This document shows, one piece after another, positions 30,925 through 40,279 of a stretch of DNA of 48,554 nt (its first letter is position 1; each line of letters begins with the position of its first letter). The DNA lies in NCBI GenBank assembly GCA_016779325.1, contig JADHNU010000015.1, positions 1-48,554 on the forward strand, in the 5' to 3' direction. The notes below the pieces were generated by a model, which worked only from the letters and a program-made list of their open reading frames with translations, was not told the DNA's origin and did not search any database. The position numbers were made by a program, and so were the translations under genes. The DNA is from Pseudomonadales bacterium. GTDB lineage: Bacteria > Pseudomonadota > Gammaproteobacteria > Pseudomonadales > Azotimanducaceae.

Positions 30925-31738
30925 CGGCGAGGGTCAGGCGCAGCGCTGGGCTCTGGCCGTGGAATACGACGGTCGTGCCTTTTCCGGATTCCAGCGCCAG
31001 CTCGCGCCGGCTCTGGCCACGGTTCAGGCTGAGCTCGAGCAAGCGCTGAGCGCCGTGGGGGACGCCCCCATCACCGTTACCACTGCCGGGCGCACCGACG
31101 CAGGGGTGCACGCGACAGGGCAAGTGGTGCATTTCGATGCCCCGAAGTCACGCCCTGAAAGAGCCTGGCTGAGGGGGGTCAATAGCCTGTCTTGCGACGC
31201 CGTCGCCGTGCACTGGGCCCAGCCCGTGCCCGCGTCCTTTCACGCCCGCTTTTCTGCCCAATGGCGGCGCTATCGTTACTGGTTAAGCGACGGAAATCCC
31301 GGGCGACCCTTGCTACGGGATCGGGTGACCTTCGTCCCGGGCGCCCTGGATGCGGCGGCCATGCATGAGGCGGGGCAGGTGCTTCTGGGGGAACGGGATT
31401 TTTCGAGTTTTCGCGCCGCTGGCTGTCAGGCGCGGCATGGGCGCCGCAACCTCCGCAGGTTGCAGGTGCAGCGGGTGGGGCCCCTGGTCTCCGTAGAGGT
31501 TGAGGCCAATGCCTTTGTCCTTCATATGGTGCGCAATATTGTCGGTGCGCTGATTGAGGTTGGCCGTGGGCGCGGGGATGGGCCTTGGCTGGATGCGCTA
31601 CGTGCCGCCGAGGACCGTCGCCTTGCCCCGCCCACGGCCCCGCCCCAGGGGCTCTATCTAGAGGCCGTGGGCTACGGCCCTGAATTTGCCTTGCCCCCGC
31701 CGCCGTCGGCCATGCCCTTTGCGGCCTTTTTGCTCTAA
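30917..31738 (+). CDS. truA: tRNA pseudouridine(38-40) synthase TruA
   Basis: TruA makes pseudouridine at positions 38-40 of the anticodon arm of many tRNAs. The 273-residue protein has the catalytic aspartate (about 61) in TAGRTDAGVHATGQVVHF and the conserved FVLHMVRNIVGALIEVG near the C-terminus. The ATG at 30917 follows GGAGGGGA and matches the family N-terminus; it overlaps the end of fimV. A stretch of 83 bases with a promoter-like motif and a dyad separates it from trpF. Confidence 0.96.
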   Translation: MTNGEGQAQRWALAVEYDGRAFSGFQRQLAPALATVQAELEQALSAVGDAPITVTTAGRTDAGVHATGQVVHFDAPKSRPERAWLRGVNSLSCDAVAVHWAQPVPASFHARFSAQWRRYRYWLSDGNPGRPLLRDRVTFVPGALDAAAMHEAGQVLLGERDFSSFRAAGCQARHGRRNLRRLQVQRVGPLVSVEVEANAFVLHMVRNIVGALIEVGRGRGDGPWLDALRAAEDRRLAPPTAPPQGLYLEAVGYGPEFALPPPPSAMPFAAFLL

Positions 31739-31774
31739 CAAGGCCACCCCAAGGTCAGCCTTCCTCGAGGCTTC

Positions 31775-31809
31775 TGGTAGACTGCGCCGCTGACAACACC
31801 GCAGCGGCG
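31775..31809 (+). promoter_or_regulatory. Extended -10 motif and 8-bp dyad before trpF
   Basis: TGGTAGACT (31775-31783) fits an extended -10. Directly after it, CGCCGCTG (31785-31792) and CAGCGGCG (31802-31809) form a perfect 8-bp dyad with a 9-base loop, ending just before the trpF ribosome-binding site. The dyad would span the predicted start, as at gpsA. It could be an operator for a regulator of tryptophan synthesis or an RNA hairpin; which of these is not known. Confidence 0.45.
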
Positions 31810-31821
31810 TGAGCAAGGTCC

Positions 31822-32457
31822 ATGGTTCGGGTAAAAATCTGCGGCCTGACGCGGGAGAAGGATGTGGCCATGGCCTGCGAAGCCGGGGCCGATGCCCTGG
31901 GCTTTGTGTTTTACGCCCCGAGCCCCCGTGCCGTCGTGCCGGACCAGGCTGCCGAGTTGCTCGAGGCCGTGGCGCCCTTCACCGTTTCCGTCGGGCTTTT
32001 TGTCGATCCCGCCCCGCGGGCGGTAGAAGAAACGCTTCGCCGGGCGCCGGTGCAGCTGCTCCAGTTCCATGGCGAGGAACCGGAGGCCTTTTGTCGAGCC
32101 TGGGATCGCCCCTACATCAAGGCCGTGCGCATGGCCCCGGGGCTCGATCTCGACGCCGTCCTGGCCGCCTATCCGTCCGCGTCGGGGTTTCTCCTCGACG
32201 CCTTCGAGGACGGGGTGCCCGGGGGCACGGGCAAGCGCTTTTCCTGGGATCGGGTGCCCGCGGCGGCGGCGGCGCCTTTGATTCTGGCAGGCGGGTTGAC
32301 GCCAGAAAATGTAAGCTGCGCCATCGCGACGGCGGCCCCCTACGGGGTGGACGTGAGCGGCGGCGTGGAGCGGGCGAAGGGCATCAAAGATGAGGGCAAG
32401 GTACGAGCCTTTATTCGTGCCGCAAAGACAGACAGGAGCACTCATGACGCAGGCTAA
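31822..32457 (+). CDS. trpF: Phosphoribosylanthranilate isomerase
   Basis: TrpF isomerises phosphoribosylanthranilate in tryptophan synthesis. The 211-residue TIM-barrel protein has the catalytic Cys7 in VKICGLT and Asp126 in LLDAFEDG, followed by the phosphate-binding [10 protein letters not shown]. The C-terminal [19 protein letters not shown] replaces the more usual SSGVE form with SGGVE. The stop lies 14 bases inside trpB, so the two are coupled. TrpC, TrpD and TrpE are not in the window. Confidence 0.95.
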   Translation: MVRVKICGLTREKDVAMACEAGADALGFVFYAPSPRAVVPDQAAELLEAVAPFTVSVGLFVDPAPRAVEETLRRAPVQLLQFHGEEPEAFCRAWDRPYIKAVRMAPGLDLDAVLAAYPSASGFLLDAFEDGVPGGTGKRFSWDRVPAAAAAPLILAGGLTPENVSCAIATAAPYGVDVSGGVERAKGIKDEGKVRAFIRAAKTDRSTHDAG

Positions 32458-33688
32458 GGGACCCCAAGCTTCGCCCGGCCCCGGCGGCTGGAGCCAGTAC
32501 AACCTGCCCGACGCGCAGGGCCACTTTGGCCAGTTCGGCGGCCGCTTCGTAGCGGAAACGCTGATGCACGCCTTAGATGAGCTCGAGGCCGTTTACCGTG
32601 AGCGCATGGGCGACGCCGCTTTTCAAGCGCAGTTCAAAGAAGAACTGAGGAGTTATGTAGGTCGGCCTACGCCGCTTTACCATGCCGAGCGCCTCTCGAC
32701 CGAGCTTGGGGGTGCGCAGATCTACATGAAGCGCGAGGACCTCAACCACACAGGGGCCCACAAGGTGAATAGCGCCCTGGGGCAGGCGTTGCTGGCTAAG
32801 CACATGGGGAAGCGGCGCATCATCGCGGAAACGGGCGCAGGGCAGCACGGTGTGGCGTCGGCTACGGTGGCAGCCCGGCTGGGCCTCGAGTGTGTGGTGT
32901 ACATGGGTGAGGAGGACGTTCAGCGCCAGTCCCCGAACGTCTATCGCATGAAGCTCCTTGGAGCGACGGTGGTGCCCGTTACCTCCGGTTCGAAAACCCT
33001 GAAGGATGCCCTCAGTGAAGCGATGCGAGATTGGGTGACCAACGTCGATCACACCCACTACATCATCGGCACGGTGGCCGGGCCGCATCCCTATCCGATG
33101 ATTGTTCGCGATTTTCAATCGGTCATTGGTGAGGAAACGCGAGCCCAATGCCTCGAGACGCTCGGACGCTTGCCCGATACGCTCGTAGCCTGCGTCGGCG
33201 GTGGCTCTAATGCCCTTGGCTTGTTCTACCCGTTCATTAAGGACGAGGGCGTTCGCCTTGTGGGCGTGGAGGCGGGCGGTTACGGACTGGCAACGGGGAA
33301 GCACGCGGCGCCCCTGTCTACGGGGGTGCCTGGCGTCCTCCATGGAAACCGCACTTATCTCATGGAAGATGAGGACGGGCAGATCATCGCGACCCATTCC
33401 GTATCCGCGGGCCTCGACTACCCTGGGGTGGGGCCGGAACACGCGTTCCTGAAGGATGCCCACCGAGCGGAGTATGTGGCCGTGACGGACGACGATGCGC
33501 TCACCGCATTCCACGAGGTGACCCGGAAAGAGGGAATCATTCCGGCCCTGGAAACGAGCCACGCCCTGGCGTGGATTCTTGAGCACGCGCCGAAGCTGCC
33601 CAAGGACCATGTCATTGTGGTGAACCTTTCGGGCCGGGGAGATAAGGACATCTTTACCATTGCCGAGCGCGAGGGCATCTCCCTGTGA
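32444..33688 (+). CDS. trpB: Tryptophan synthase beta subunit
   Basis: TrpB joins indole and serine with PLP. The 414-residue protein has the PLP lysine (about 107) in [14 protein letters not shown], the phosphate-binding [10 protein letters not shown], and the monovalent-cation and tunnel residues of the standard TrpB1 class. The ATG at 32444 follows CAGGAG by 5 bases; the N-terminal extension [15 protein letters not shown] is low in complexity. It overlaps trpF upstream and trpA downstream (GTGA). Confidence 0.98.
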   Translation: MTQAKGPQASPGPGGWSQYNLPDAQGHFGQFGGRFVAETLMHALDELEAVYRERMGDAAFQAQFKEELRSYVGRPTPLYHAERLSTELGGAQIYMKREDLNHTGAHKVNSALGQALLAKHMGKRRIIAETGAGQHGVASATVAARLGLECVVYMGEEDVQRQSPNVYRMKLLGATVVPVTSGSKTLKDALSEAMRDWVTNVDHTHYIIGTVAGPHPYPMIVRDFQSVIGEETRAQCLETLGRLPDTLVACVGGGSNALGLFYPFIKDEGVRLVGVEAGGYGLATGKHAAPLSTGVPGVLHGNRTYLMEDEDGQIIATHSVSAGLDYPGVGPEHAFLKDAHRAEYVAVTDDDALTAFHEVTRKEGIIPALETSHALAWILEHAPKLPKDHVIVVNLSGRGDKDIFTIAEREGISL

Positions 33689-34488
33689 GTCGCCTAGCTA
33701 CCCGCTTTGCTGCACGGAAGGCCTCGGGGCAAAAGGCATTGGTGACCTACCTGGTCGCGGGGGACCCGGAGCCCCAGGCAACATTGCCGGCGCTTCGCGC
33801 CCTCGCTGCCGGAGGCGCTGACGTCATCGAGCTTGGCGTGCCCTTCTCCGACCCGGAAGCGGAAGGGCCCGATATTCAGGGCGGCTGCGAACGGGCGCTG
33901 CGTCACGGGGTCAAACTTCGCGACGTCCTCGCCATGGCCAAGGCCTTTCGCCAGGAAGATAACGAAACGGCCCTCGTGCTCATGGGGTATCTGAACTCTG
34001 TGGAACGCATGGGCTACGAAGTCTTTGCCGAGGCCGCCCAAGACGCAGGGATTGATGGGCTGATTATGGTGAATCTGCCGCCGGAGGAAGCGGAGGCGCT
34101 GCAGGGCTACCTCGCGCCTCGAGCGATCGATCTGATCTTCCTGCTGGCACCGACCACGACGGAAGACCGGGCTCGGGCCATCCTCCAGCGAGCCTCGGGC
34201 TTCGTCTATTACGTTTCTCTGAAGGGCACCACCGGGGCGGGGCACATCGATGCGGAAGATGTCGCAGCACGCCTAGCGCCCCTTCGCGCCATGACCGAGC
34301 TGCCCATTGCCATTGGCTTTGGCATTCGGGATGCCGTCACCGCCCGCGCCATGGCACCCCTTGGGGATGGCATCGTGGTTGGGAGTGCGGTGGTGCGCCA
34401 AATGGGGGCCCTTCCTTTGGCCGAGCAGCCGGCAGCGCTCGAAGGGATGGCTCGAAGCCTGCGGGAGGCGCTAGACAGCTCGTGCTAG
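33685..34488 (+). CDS. trpA: Tryptophan synthase alpha subunit
   Basis: TrpA cleaves indole-3-glycerol phosphate and channels indole to TrpB. The 267-residue protein has catalytic Glu49 in [11 protein letters not shown], in exact register with E. coli. The partner residue Asp60 is glutamate here (SDPEAEGP). The phosphate loop GFGIRDA and SAVV region are normal. The start is a GTG overlapping the trpB stop. The folC start lies inside its 3' end; accD, which often sits between trpA and folC, is absent. Confidence 0.97.
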   Translation: MSRLATRFAARKASGQKALVTYLVAGDPEPQATLPALRALAAGGADVIELGVPFSDPEAEGPDIQGGCERALRHGVKLRDVLAMAKAFRQEDNETALVLMGYLNSVERMGYEVFAEAAQDAGIDGLIMVNLPPEEAEALQGYLAPRAIDLIFLLAPTTTEDRARAILQRASGFVYYVSLKGTTGAGHIDAEDVAARLAPLRAMTELPIAIGFGIRDAVTARAMAPLGDGIVVGSAVVRQMGALPLAEQPAALEGMARSLREALDSSC

Positions 34489-35732
34489 CCGCTTGGCTTA
34501 GGCGCCTTGAAACGCAGCATCCGAGGGCGATGGATTTAGGCCTCGCAAGACTCGAGGTGGTTTGGCGGGCGCTTGGCGCCCCCCGGCCGGCACCCAAGGT
34601 GGTCACCGTAGCCGGCACCAACGGGAAAGGATCGGCGGTGGCAACGCTGCGGGCGCTGGCCCAAGCCGAAGGGCTTCGCGTTGGCGATACGACGTCTCCC
34701 CACCTGCATCGCTTCAACGAGCGCATCGTGGTGGACGGTACTCCGGCCAGCGATGAGCAAATTGTTGAAGCCTTCGAGCGCATCGAGACGGCTCGGGGCG
34801 CCACCTCCCTGACCTATTTTGAAACCGCCATCCTGGCGGCCTTGCTGATCCTTCGGGAGGCCGAGCTCGATTTGGCCATCCTCGAGGTGGGGCTTGGGGG
34901 CCGATTGGATGCCGTGAACATAATCGACGCGGACGTCGCGCTGATCACGCCCGTGGATTTGGATCATCAAGCTTGGCTGGGCAACACCCGCGAGGCGATT
35001 GGACGGGAGAAGGCGGGTATTTTTCGCGCCGGGCGTCCCGTGGTGATCGCTGATCCGATTCCGCCTGCCAGCGTCCTGGCGCAGGGCGTGGCGCTTCGTT
35101 GCCCTAGGGCGTGCCTTGGCGAGGACTTCTCCCTTCAGGTTGGCTCGCAAGGGGCCCGGGTTCGCGTGGAGGGCTTTGGCGCCAAGCTTGACGCACCGCT
35201 TACGGCGCCCCTGCCCGTGGCCGAGCCCAGCTTTCTGGGCGCCTTGCAGGCTTTTGCCGCCTTGGGCTATGCCCTGGAAGGCCGGCATCTTGCCGCCGCG
35301 TTGGCGATGGCGCCGCCGCCTGGGCGACAAAGCTGGACGCAACTGGGGTCGCAGGCCTTCCTTTTCGATGTGGCCCACAATCCTCATGCGGCGGCCTTTC
35401 TGGCCTCGCGCCTTAAGGCGCCCGTTGCGACGGCCGTTTTTGGATGCTTTGAGGATAAGGACGCGGAGGCCATGTTCGACGCCCTGGCGCCCAAAGTGCG
35501 CCAGTGGGCCTTCGTGGATACGGACGGACCTCGGGGGCAAAGCGCTCAGGTCCTGGCCGATCGGCTTCGGGATCGCCTAGGGGCTCGGGGGTCGACCTTC
35601 CAGTGTTTGGGGGCCCTGGGGCCGGAGGCCCTGACATGGCTTAAGGCCGCCGGGGGCGCCCGGATTGCTGTGCTTGGCTCCTTCACGGTTGTCGCCGCCG
35701 CGCAGCGGCTCCTGGGCCTGGACCCGCGCTGA
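34482..35732 (+). CDS. folC: Bifunctional dihydrofolate/folylpolyglutamate synthase
   Basis: FolC adds glutamate to dihydropteroate and then to folates. The 416-residue protein has the P-loop VTVAGTNGKGSAVATL (about residues 41-56), the TSPHLHRFNERI omega-loop region, the ligase motif LEVGLGGRLDAVN, and the C-terminal domain motif FDVAHNPHAAA. The start is a GTG 7 bases inside trpA. The stop shares one base with the next start (TGATG). Confidence 0.95.
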   Translation: MLAAWLRRLETQHPRAMDLGLARLEVVWRALGAPRPAPKVVTVAGTNGKGSAVATLRALAQAEGLRVGDTTSPHLHRFNERIVVDGTPASDEQIVEAFERIETARGATSLTYFETAILAALLILREAELDLAILEVGLGGRLDAVNIIDADVALITPVDLDHQAWLGNTREAIGREKAGIFRAGRPVVIADPIPPASVLAQGVALRCPRACLGEDFSLQVGSQGARVRVEGFGAKLDAPLTAPLPVAEPSFLGALQAFAALGYALEGRHLAAALAMAPPPGRQSWTQLGSQAFLFDVAHNPHAAAFLASRLKAPVATAVFGCFEDKDAEAMFDALAPKVRQWAFVDTDGPRGQSAQVLADRLRDRLGARGSTFQCLGALGPEALTWLKAAGGARIAVLGSFTVVAAAQRLLGLDPR

Positions 35733-36298
35733 TGCGTCGTCCCCTGCTCATGGGTACGCTGGTGATGGCGCTGGCTGCGGGGGTGCCGCTGTTGTTCGAC
35801 GAGGCCCCGACACCCCTCGCGCCGCTCCCGGCCCTGCCGCCCTCGGACCTGGCGGAGGTGCTCGCGAGTTGGCCCGAGGCCGTCGAGGGCTCCGCACGCT
35901 GGGCGCGCTTGGCGCAAGTGGGCGAGAACGGGGCGCCTCCCGTGCGCGGCTTGCCGCGCCACGAACCGCTCGATGAAGCGGCCTTGAAGGCCCTCTTGGA
36001 GGCCACGCCGGCGGAGCTTGAGCGAGGCGGGGCCTATGCGCTGCTGCTGGATCGCTTCGCTGATCTTGAGCCCGCCCTTGCGGCCCACGAGGCCCTGCAG
36101 GACGCGGGATTCACCTCCTACGTATTACCGGTTTTCCCTCGGGATGGCAGCGCTGTGCCGCTGGGCTTTGACTTGGCGCTGGGGCCGCGCCTAAACGGCG
36201 CCGTCCTGTGGGCACAGCGGGAGGCGCTGCGCGCGCGCTACGGGTACGATGGCGAGCTGGTTCGCTTTCACGTGACAGACCCGGAGCCAAGCCCATGA
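35732..36298 (+). CDS. Small membrane-anchored protein with SPOR-like C-terminus (DedD-like)
   Basis: The 188-residue protein has a short cytoplasmic start, one membrane helix (about residues 5-22), a proline-rich stretch and a C-terminal segment (GGAYALLLDRFADLEPALAAHEALQDAGFTS in part) that resembles a SPOR peptidoglycan-binding domain. By position, between folC and cvpA, it matches DedD of E. coli and the SPOR protein of Pseudomonas, linked to cell division. The SPOR match is weak by eye, so the call rests largely on synteny. It overlaps both neighbours by 1-4 bases. Confidence 0.6.
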   Translation: MRRPLLMGTLVMALAAGVPLLFDEAPTPLAPLPALPPSDLAEVLASWPEAVEGSARWARLAQVGENGAPPVRGLPRHEPLDEAALKALLEATPAELERGGAYALLLDRFADLEPALAAHEALQDAGFTSYVLPVFPRDGSAVPLGFDLALGPRLNGAVLWAQREALRARYGYDGELVRFHVTDPEPSP

Positions 36299-36783
36299 TC
36301 TCTCCCGTCGATGCGCTGCTTCTCCTGGCCCTGGGCCTGACGACGGTGGTCGGGGTACTCCGCGGGGCCGTCAAGGAGGGCCTGACCTTGCTGCTTTGGC
36401 TTTTGGCCTTAGGGTTTGCCGTCGCCCTAGGGAGGGAGGTGGCGCATTGGCTGCCCGTAGCGCTTGGTGAGGGGCTGCTGCGCGATCGCTTTGCACTCCT
36501 TCTGGTGTTTGCCCTTGCCCTTGCCTTGGGCACGGTGGTGCAGAAGCTGCTTTTCCTCGGGGCGCTTGATGTCGATTTGGGCTTTCTGGGGCATCTCCTC
36601 GGCGGCGCGTTCGGTGCGCTGCGAGGCGGCTTGTTTTTGCTGGTGATGGCGGGGCTTCTAGGGCCCTTGCTGGGCCCCGCCTCCTGGTGGGCGGGGAGCC
36701 ATTTAAGCGCACCCCTGGGCGATGCCTTTGAGGTTGGCGTTCTGGTAATCGCTGATCTTCTGGCCTGGGTGGGGTGGTACTGA
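36295..36783 (+). CDS. cvpA: CvpA family membrane protein
   Basis: CvpA is a four-helix inner-membrane protein first linked to colicin V production and later to envelope stress; its molecular role is unclear. The 162 residues equal the E. coli length. The N-terminus (SPVDALLLLALGLTTVVGVLRGAVKEG) has the family Asp in the first helix and the RG turn, and four hydrophobic segments follow. It overlaps the SPOR gene (ATGA) and precedes purF by 14 bases, the conserved cvpA-purF order. Confidence 0.92.
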   Translation: MISPVDALLLLALGLTTVVGVLRGAVKEGLTLLLWLLALGFAVALGREVAHWLPVALGEGLLRDRFALLLVFALALALGTVVQKLLFLGALDVDLGFLGHLLGGAFGALRGGLFLLVMAGLLGPLLGPASWWAGSHLSAPLGDAFEVGVLVIADLLAWVGWY

Positions 36784-36797
36784 TACGGGGTTAGGCT

Positions 36798-38315
36798 ATG
36801 TGCGGCATTGTAGGGATTCATGGGGCAGGGCCTGTTAACCAACCGCTGTACGATGCGCTGACGGTGCTGCAGCACCGAGGGCAGGACGCGGCGGGGATTG
36901 TGACCAGCGATGGGGCGCGCTTGTCCCTGCGCAAGGCCAATGGCTTGGTCCGGGATGTGTTCCAGCAGGTACACATGGAGCGGCTGCAAGGCCATCACGG
37001 CATTGGGCATGTCCGCTATCCCACGGCGGGCTCCTCGAGCGTTGCCGAAGCCCAGCCCATGTATGTGAACTCGCCCTACGGCATCGCCCTGGCGCATAAC
37101 GGCAACCTCACCAACGCCGAAGCCCTAAAGGAAGCGATGTTTCGCGCAGACCTTCGGCACATCAACACCGATTCCGACTCGGAAATTTTGCTGAACGTCT
37201 TTGCCCACGAATTGGCGCAGCGGGCGAAGGACTTGCCGTCCTCGCCGGAAGACATCTTTGCGGCGGTGAGTGCGGTGCACGAGCGCTGCCGTGGCGCCTA
37301 TGCGGTCGTTATGCTCATTATGGGGCGGGGCCTGCTGGCCTTCCGCGACCCCTACGGGATCCGTCCCCTGGTATTCGGACATCGGGAAACCGCTGGGGGC
37401 CAGGAAACCATGGTGGCCTCGGAAAGCGTGGCGCTTGATGTGCTCGATTTCTCCCTGGTTCGAGACGTCGCTCCGGGGGAGGCGATCTTTGTGGATCTCA
37501 TGGGCCAGGTTCATACGCGGCAGTGTGCAGCGGCACCGCGCTGTACGCCGTGCATCTTCGAGCACGTTTATCTTTCCCGCCCCGACTCCATCATGGACGA
37601 CATTTCCGTCTACAAGGCGCGCCTGCGCATGGGTGAGCGTTTGGCCCAACGCATTCTGGAGGCCTTCCCCGAGGGACATGATATTGACGTGGTGATCCCC
37701 ATTCCGGAGACAAGCCGCACGGCGGCGCTGCCCCTTGCCTATGAGCTGGAGGTGAAGTACCGGGAGGGTTTTACGAAAAATCGCTACATCGGTCGGACCT
37801 TCATCATGCCCGGGCAGCAGCAGCGGCGGAAATCGGTGCGCCAAAAACTCAATGCCATTGAGCTTGAATTCCGCGGTAAGAATGTTCTCTTGGTGGACGA
37901 TTCCATTGTGCGCGGCACCACCTCCCAGCAAATCGTCGAGATGGCTCGGGAGGCCGGGGCCAAAAAGGTTTACCTGGCCTCCGCGGCGCCGCCGGTGCGC
38001 TACCCCAATGTCTATGGCATCGATATGCCGGCCCCGGAGGAGTTTGTCGCCCATGGGCGCACGGAGGCGGAAATCTGCGCCGTCATTGGTGCAGATCGCC
38101 TCTTTTATCAGCGCCTTGAGGATCTTGTGGCCTGCGCGAAGGAAGGGAACCCGGCCATTGAGCACTTCGAGTGCTCCGTATTCGACGGCCACTACGTCAC
38201 CGGTGACGTGCATGAGGCGTATCTGGTGGCCATCTCTGTGAATCGTTCCGACGCGGCGAAGGCCGAGCGCGGCGATGGCCCCATGCGCCGGTTGGACTTG
38301 CCGGAGCACTCCTAG
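36798..38315 (+). CDS. purF: Amidophosphoribosyltransferase
   Basis: PurF makes phosphoribosylamine from PRPP and glutamine, the first committed step of purine synthesis. The 505-residue protein (same length as E. coli) has the N-terminal nucleophile Cys2 directly after the initiator ([11 protein letters not shown]), the glutaminase block [13 protein letters not shown] and [10 protein letters not shown]. The PRPP-binding motif [14 protein letters not shown] lies at about residues 362-375. No propeptide is present. It follows cvpA and precedes the DUF1289 gene by 2 bases. Confidence 0.98.
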   Translation: MCGIVGIHGAGPVNQPLYDALTVLQHRGQDAAGIVTSDGARLSLRKANGLVRDVFQQVHMERLQGHHGIGHVRYPTAGSSSVAEAQPMYVNSPYGIALAHNGNLTNAEALKEAMFRADLRHINTDSDSEILLNVFAHELAQRAKDLPSSPEDIFAAVSAVHERCRGAYAVVMLIMGRGLLAFRDPYGIRPLVFGHRETAGGQETMVASESVALDVLDFSLVRDVAPGEAIFVDLMGQVHTRQCAAAPRCTPCIFEHVYLSRPDSIMDDISVYKARLRMGERLAQRILEAFPEGHDIDVVIPIPETSRTAALPLAYELEVKYREGFTKNRYIGRTFIMPGQQQRRKSVRQKLNAIELEFRGKNVLLVDDSIVRGTTSQQIVEMAREAGAKKVYLASAAPPVRYPNVYGIDMPAPEEFVAHGRTEAEICAVIGADRLFYQRLEDLVACAKEGNPAIEHFECSVFDGHYVTGDVHEAYLVAISVNRSDAAKAERGDGPMRRLDLPEHS

Positions 38316-38317
38316 CC

Positions 38318-38770
38318 GTGGCCGTGAAGACGCCCTGCGTTGGCTTGTGTTCCACCACCTACGGCGATTTGGTTTGCCGGGGATGCAAGCGCTTTTCCCA
38401 CGAGATTGTAAATTGGAATCGCTATGGCGATGACGAGAAGCGCGCGGTTTGGGATCGGCTTGCGGCGCTTCGGGATCAGGTCGTTTTGTCCCTTGTTGTC
38501 ATCGTGGATGAAGCCTGTCTCGATGCCCAGCGGGCGCGTCACCGCATTCCTGACGATAGCGGCCCGAGCGCTGCCTCACGAGCCTATGGGCTGCTTCGAC
38601 GCGGGGCGAGGCACATGCGGAACCTCGAGGCCTATGGCTTGGCGCCCCAGCCCGAGGCGGCAGGGTGGAGTGCCGCGGTGCTTCGCGATGAGATTGATCG
38701 ACGTTTCCTCACCCTGTCGGAAGCGCACTATGAGCGCTACATCACCGGGGAGGTGCTTCGCCATGGCTAA
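38318..38770 (+). CDS. DUF1289 family protein with C-terminal extension
   Basis: The 150-residue protein starts with the DUF1289 pattern: cysteines 7, 11, 20 and 23 in TPCVGLC...VCRGCKRF, followed by EIVNWNRY. The four cysteines could bind zinc or an iron-sulfur cluster. DUF1289 proteins are often only 60-90 residues; here about 90 more residues follow, ending in [13 protein letters not shown]. No function is known to me. The GTG start lies 2 bases after purF and the end overlaps miaE by 8 bases, so it is translationally coupled to the tRNA hydroxylase. Confidence 0.8.
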   Translation: MAVKTPCVGLCSTTYGDLVCRGCKRFSHEIVNWNRYGDDEKRAVWDRLAALRDQVVLSLVVIVDEACLDAQRARHRIPDDSGPSAASRAYGLLRRGARHMRNLEAYGLAPQPEAAGWSAAVLRDEIDRRFLTLSEAHYERYITGEVLRHG

Positions 38771-39398
38771 GCCCGTCGATCTCGCGCCGGTACGCGCCTT
38801 TCTGGCCTGCGAGACCCCTGCGGCGTGGTGTGAGGCGGCGGTGGAAGATCTCCCTACGCTGCTCAACGATCATGCGAATTGCGAAAAAAAGGCCGCTTCG
38901 ACGGCCTTGGCCCTCATGTTTCGTTATGACCGGGATGGCGCCCTGGCCGAGGCCATGAGCCGTATCGCTCGGGAGGAGCTTCGACACTTTGAACAGGTGA
39001 CGGCGCTCATGCGCGGGCTGAAGATTGCCCATGCTCCGGTTTCCGCGAGTCGCTACGCCCAAGGGCTGCGCGAACGGGTTCGACCCCAGGAGCCCCAGCG
39101 GCTTCTCGATTTGCTTATCTGCGGTGCGTTCGTGGAAGCGCGCTCCTGCGAGCGCTTCGCGGCGCTCCTCCCCTATTTGCCCCGCGCTGTGGCGCCTTTC
39201 TACGCGCGGCTTCTTGCCTCCGAGGCCCGGCATTTTGAAACCTATCTCCACCTCGCCCGGGGTCGTTATGACGAGGGTGAAGTCGAGGCGCGGTGCCAGG
39301 CTTTTCAGGCAGCGGAAGAAGCGCTCGTAATCGAAGCCGATGAAACTTTGCGCTTCCACAGTGGCCCGCCACCCGGGCCCAGGGCTCCGAGCCCTTAG
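38763..39398 (+). CDS. miaE: tRNA 2-methylthio-N6-isopentenyladenosine hydroxylase MiaE
   Basis: MiaE hydroxylates the isopentenyl group of ms2i6A at position 37 of UNN-decoding tRNAs. The 211-residue ferritin-like protein has the diiron ligand pattern: Glu41 (NCEKKAAS), Glu72/His75 (EELRHFEQ), Glu125 ([10 protein letters not shown]) and Glu154/His157 ([10 protein letters not shown]). The shorter Pseudomonas-type length fits. It overlaps the DUF1289 gene and its stop overlaps the stop of the convergent folD (TTAG at 39395-39398). Confidence 0.9.
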   Translation: MAKPVDLAPVRAFLACETPAAWCEAAVEDLPTLLNDHANCEKKAASTALALMFRYDRDGALAEAMSRIAREELRHFEQVTALMRGLKIAHAPVSASRYAQGLRERVRPQEPQRLLDLLICGAFVEARSCERFAALLPYLPRAVAPFYARLLASEARHFETYLHLARGRYDEGEVEARCQAFQAAEEALVIEADETLRFHSGPPPGPRAPSP

Positions 39399-40279
39399 GC
39401 GGCGGGGCTGAGTTGCTCCGCTGCAAGGAGGGTGTTTTCGAGGAGAGACGCGACGGTCATCAAGCCCACGCCGCCGGGAACGGGGGTAATGTAGCTTGCG
39501 CGTGGCAGTGCCGCCTCGAACTCCACGTCGCCCACCACCTTCCCTGACGGCAAACGGTTGATGCCCACGTCGATCACCAGGGCACCCTCCTTAATCCAGG
39601 CCCCGGCCACCAGCCCTGGCCGCCCCGCTGCGGCCACAACAATATCCGCGCGGCCGACCTGCGTAGCCAGATCGCGGGTGAACTTGTGGGTGCTCGTCAC
39701 CGTGCAGCCCGCGAGGAGGAGCTCTAGCCCCATAGGACGCCCCACGTGGTTAGACGCGCCTACAATGACGGCATGTTGCCCCCGGAGTGGCCGTCCCGTT
39801 TGGCTGAGCATGGTCATGATGCCCTTCGGTGTGCAGGGCCGGAGTATGGGACGTCGTTGGGCGAGGCGCCCGAGGTTGTAGGGATGGAAGCCGTCGACAT
39901 CCTTCTGCGGATCGATCCGATCGATGATTTCATCGGCGTCGAACTGCGGGGGGAGGGGGCTTTGCACCAAAATCCCATGCACCGCAGGATCGGCATTGAG
40001 GGCATCAAGCTTCCGGAGAACCTCCGCCGGGGTGGTGTTGCCGTCATAGCGATGAAGCTGGGAGGCAATGCCGACGGCTTCACAGGCCCGCGCCTTATTG
40101 CGGACGTAGATTTCCGAGGCGGGATCGTCACCCACCAGAATCACTGCGAGCCCGGGACGAGGCAGGCCCTGGGCTTGGCGGGCCGCAACGGCAGCTGCGA
40201 CCTGCGCTTTTACCGCATCCGCAATGGGTTTGCCTTCAAGGCGTTGGCCGCGCGGGGCCGCTGCGCTTGCTGTGTCCAA
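39395..40279 (-). CDS. folD: Methylenetetrahydrofolate dehydrogenase/cyclohydrolase
   Basis: FolD interconverts methylene-, methenyl- and formyl-tetrahydrofolate. The 294-residue protein has the substrate-site [14 protein letters not shown] with the active lysine. It also has the [10 protein letters not shown] and [13 protein letters not shown] signatures, the NADP motif [12 protein letters not shown] and the C-terminal [13 protein letters not shown]. The start is a TTG at 40279 supported by GAGGGAG 7 bases upstream; no ATG gives a fitting N-terminus. A 14-base perfect palindrome (GCCAGCGCGCTGGC, 40295-40308) lies directly upstream of the ribosome-binding site. Confidence 0.96.
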   Translation of the reverse strand: MDTASAAAPRGQRLEGKPIADAVKAQVAAAVAARQAQGLPRPGLAVILVGDDPASEIYVRNKARACEAVGIASQLHRYDGNTTPAEVLRKLDALNADPAVHGILVQSPLPPQFDADEIIDRIDPQKDVDGFHPYNLGRLAQRRPILRPCTPKGIMTMLSQTGRPLRGQHAVIVGASNHVGRPMGLELLLAGCTVTSTHKFTRDLATQVGRADIVVAAAGRPGLVAGAWIKEGALVIDVGINRLPSGKVVGDVEFEAALPRASYITPVPGGVGLMTVASLLENTLLAAEQLSPAA

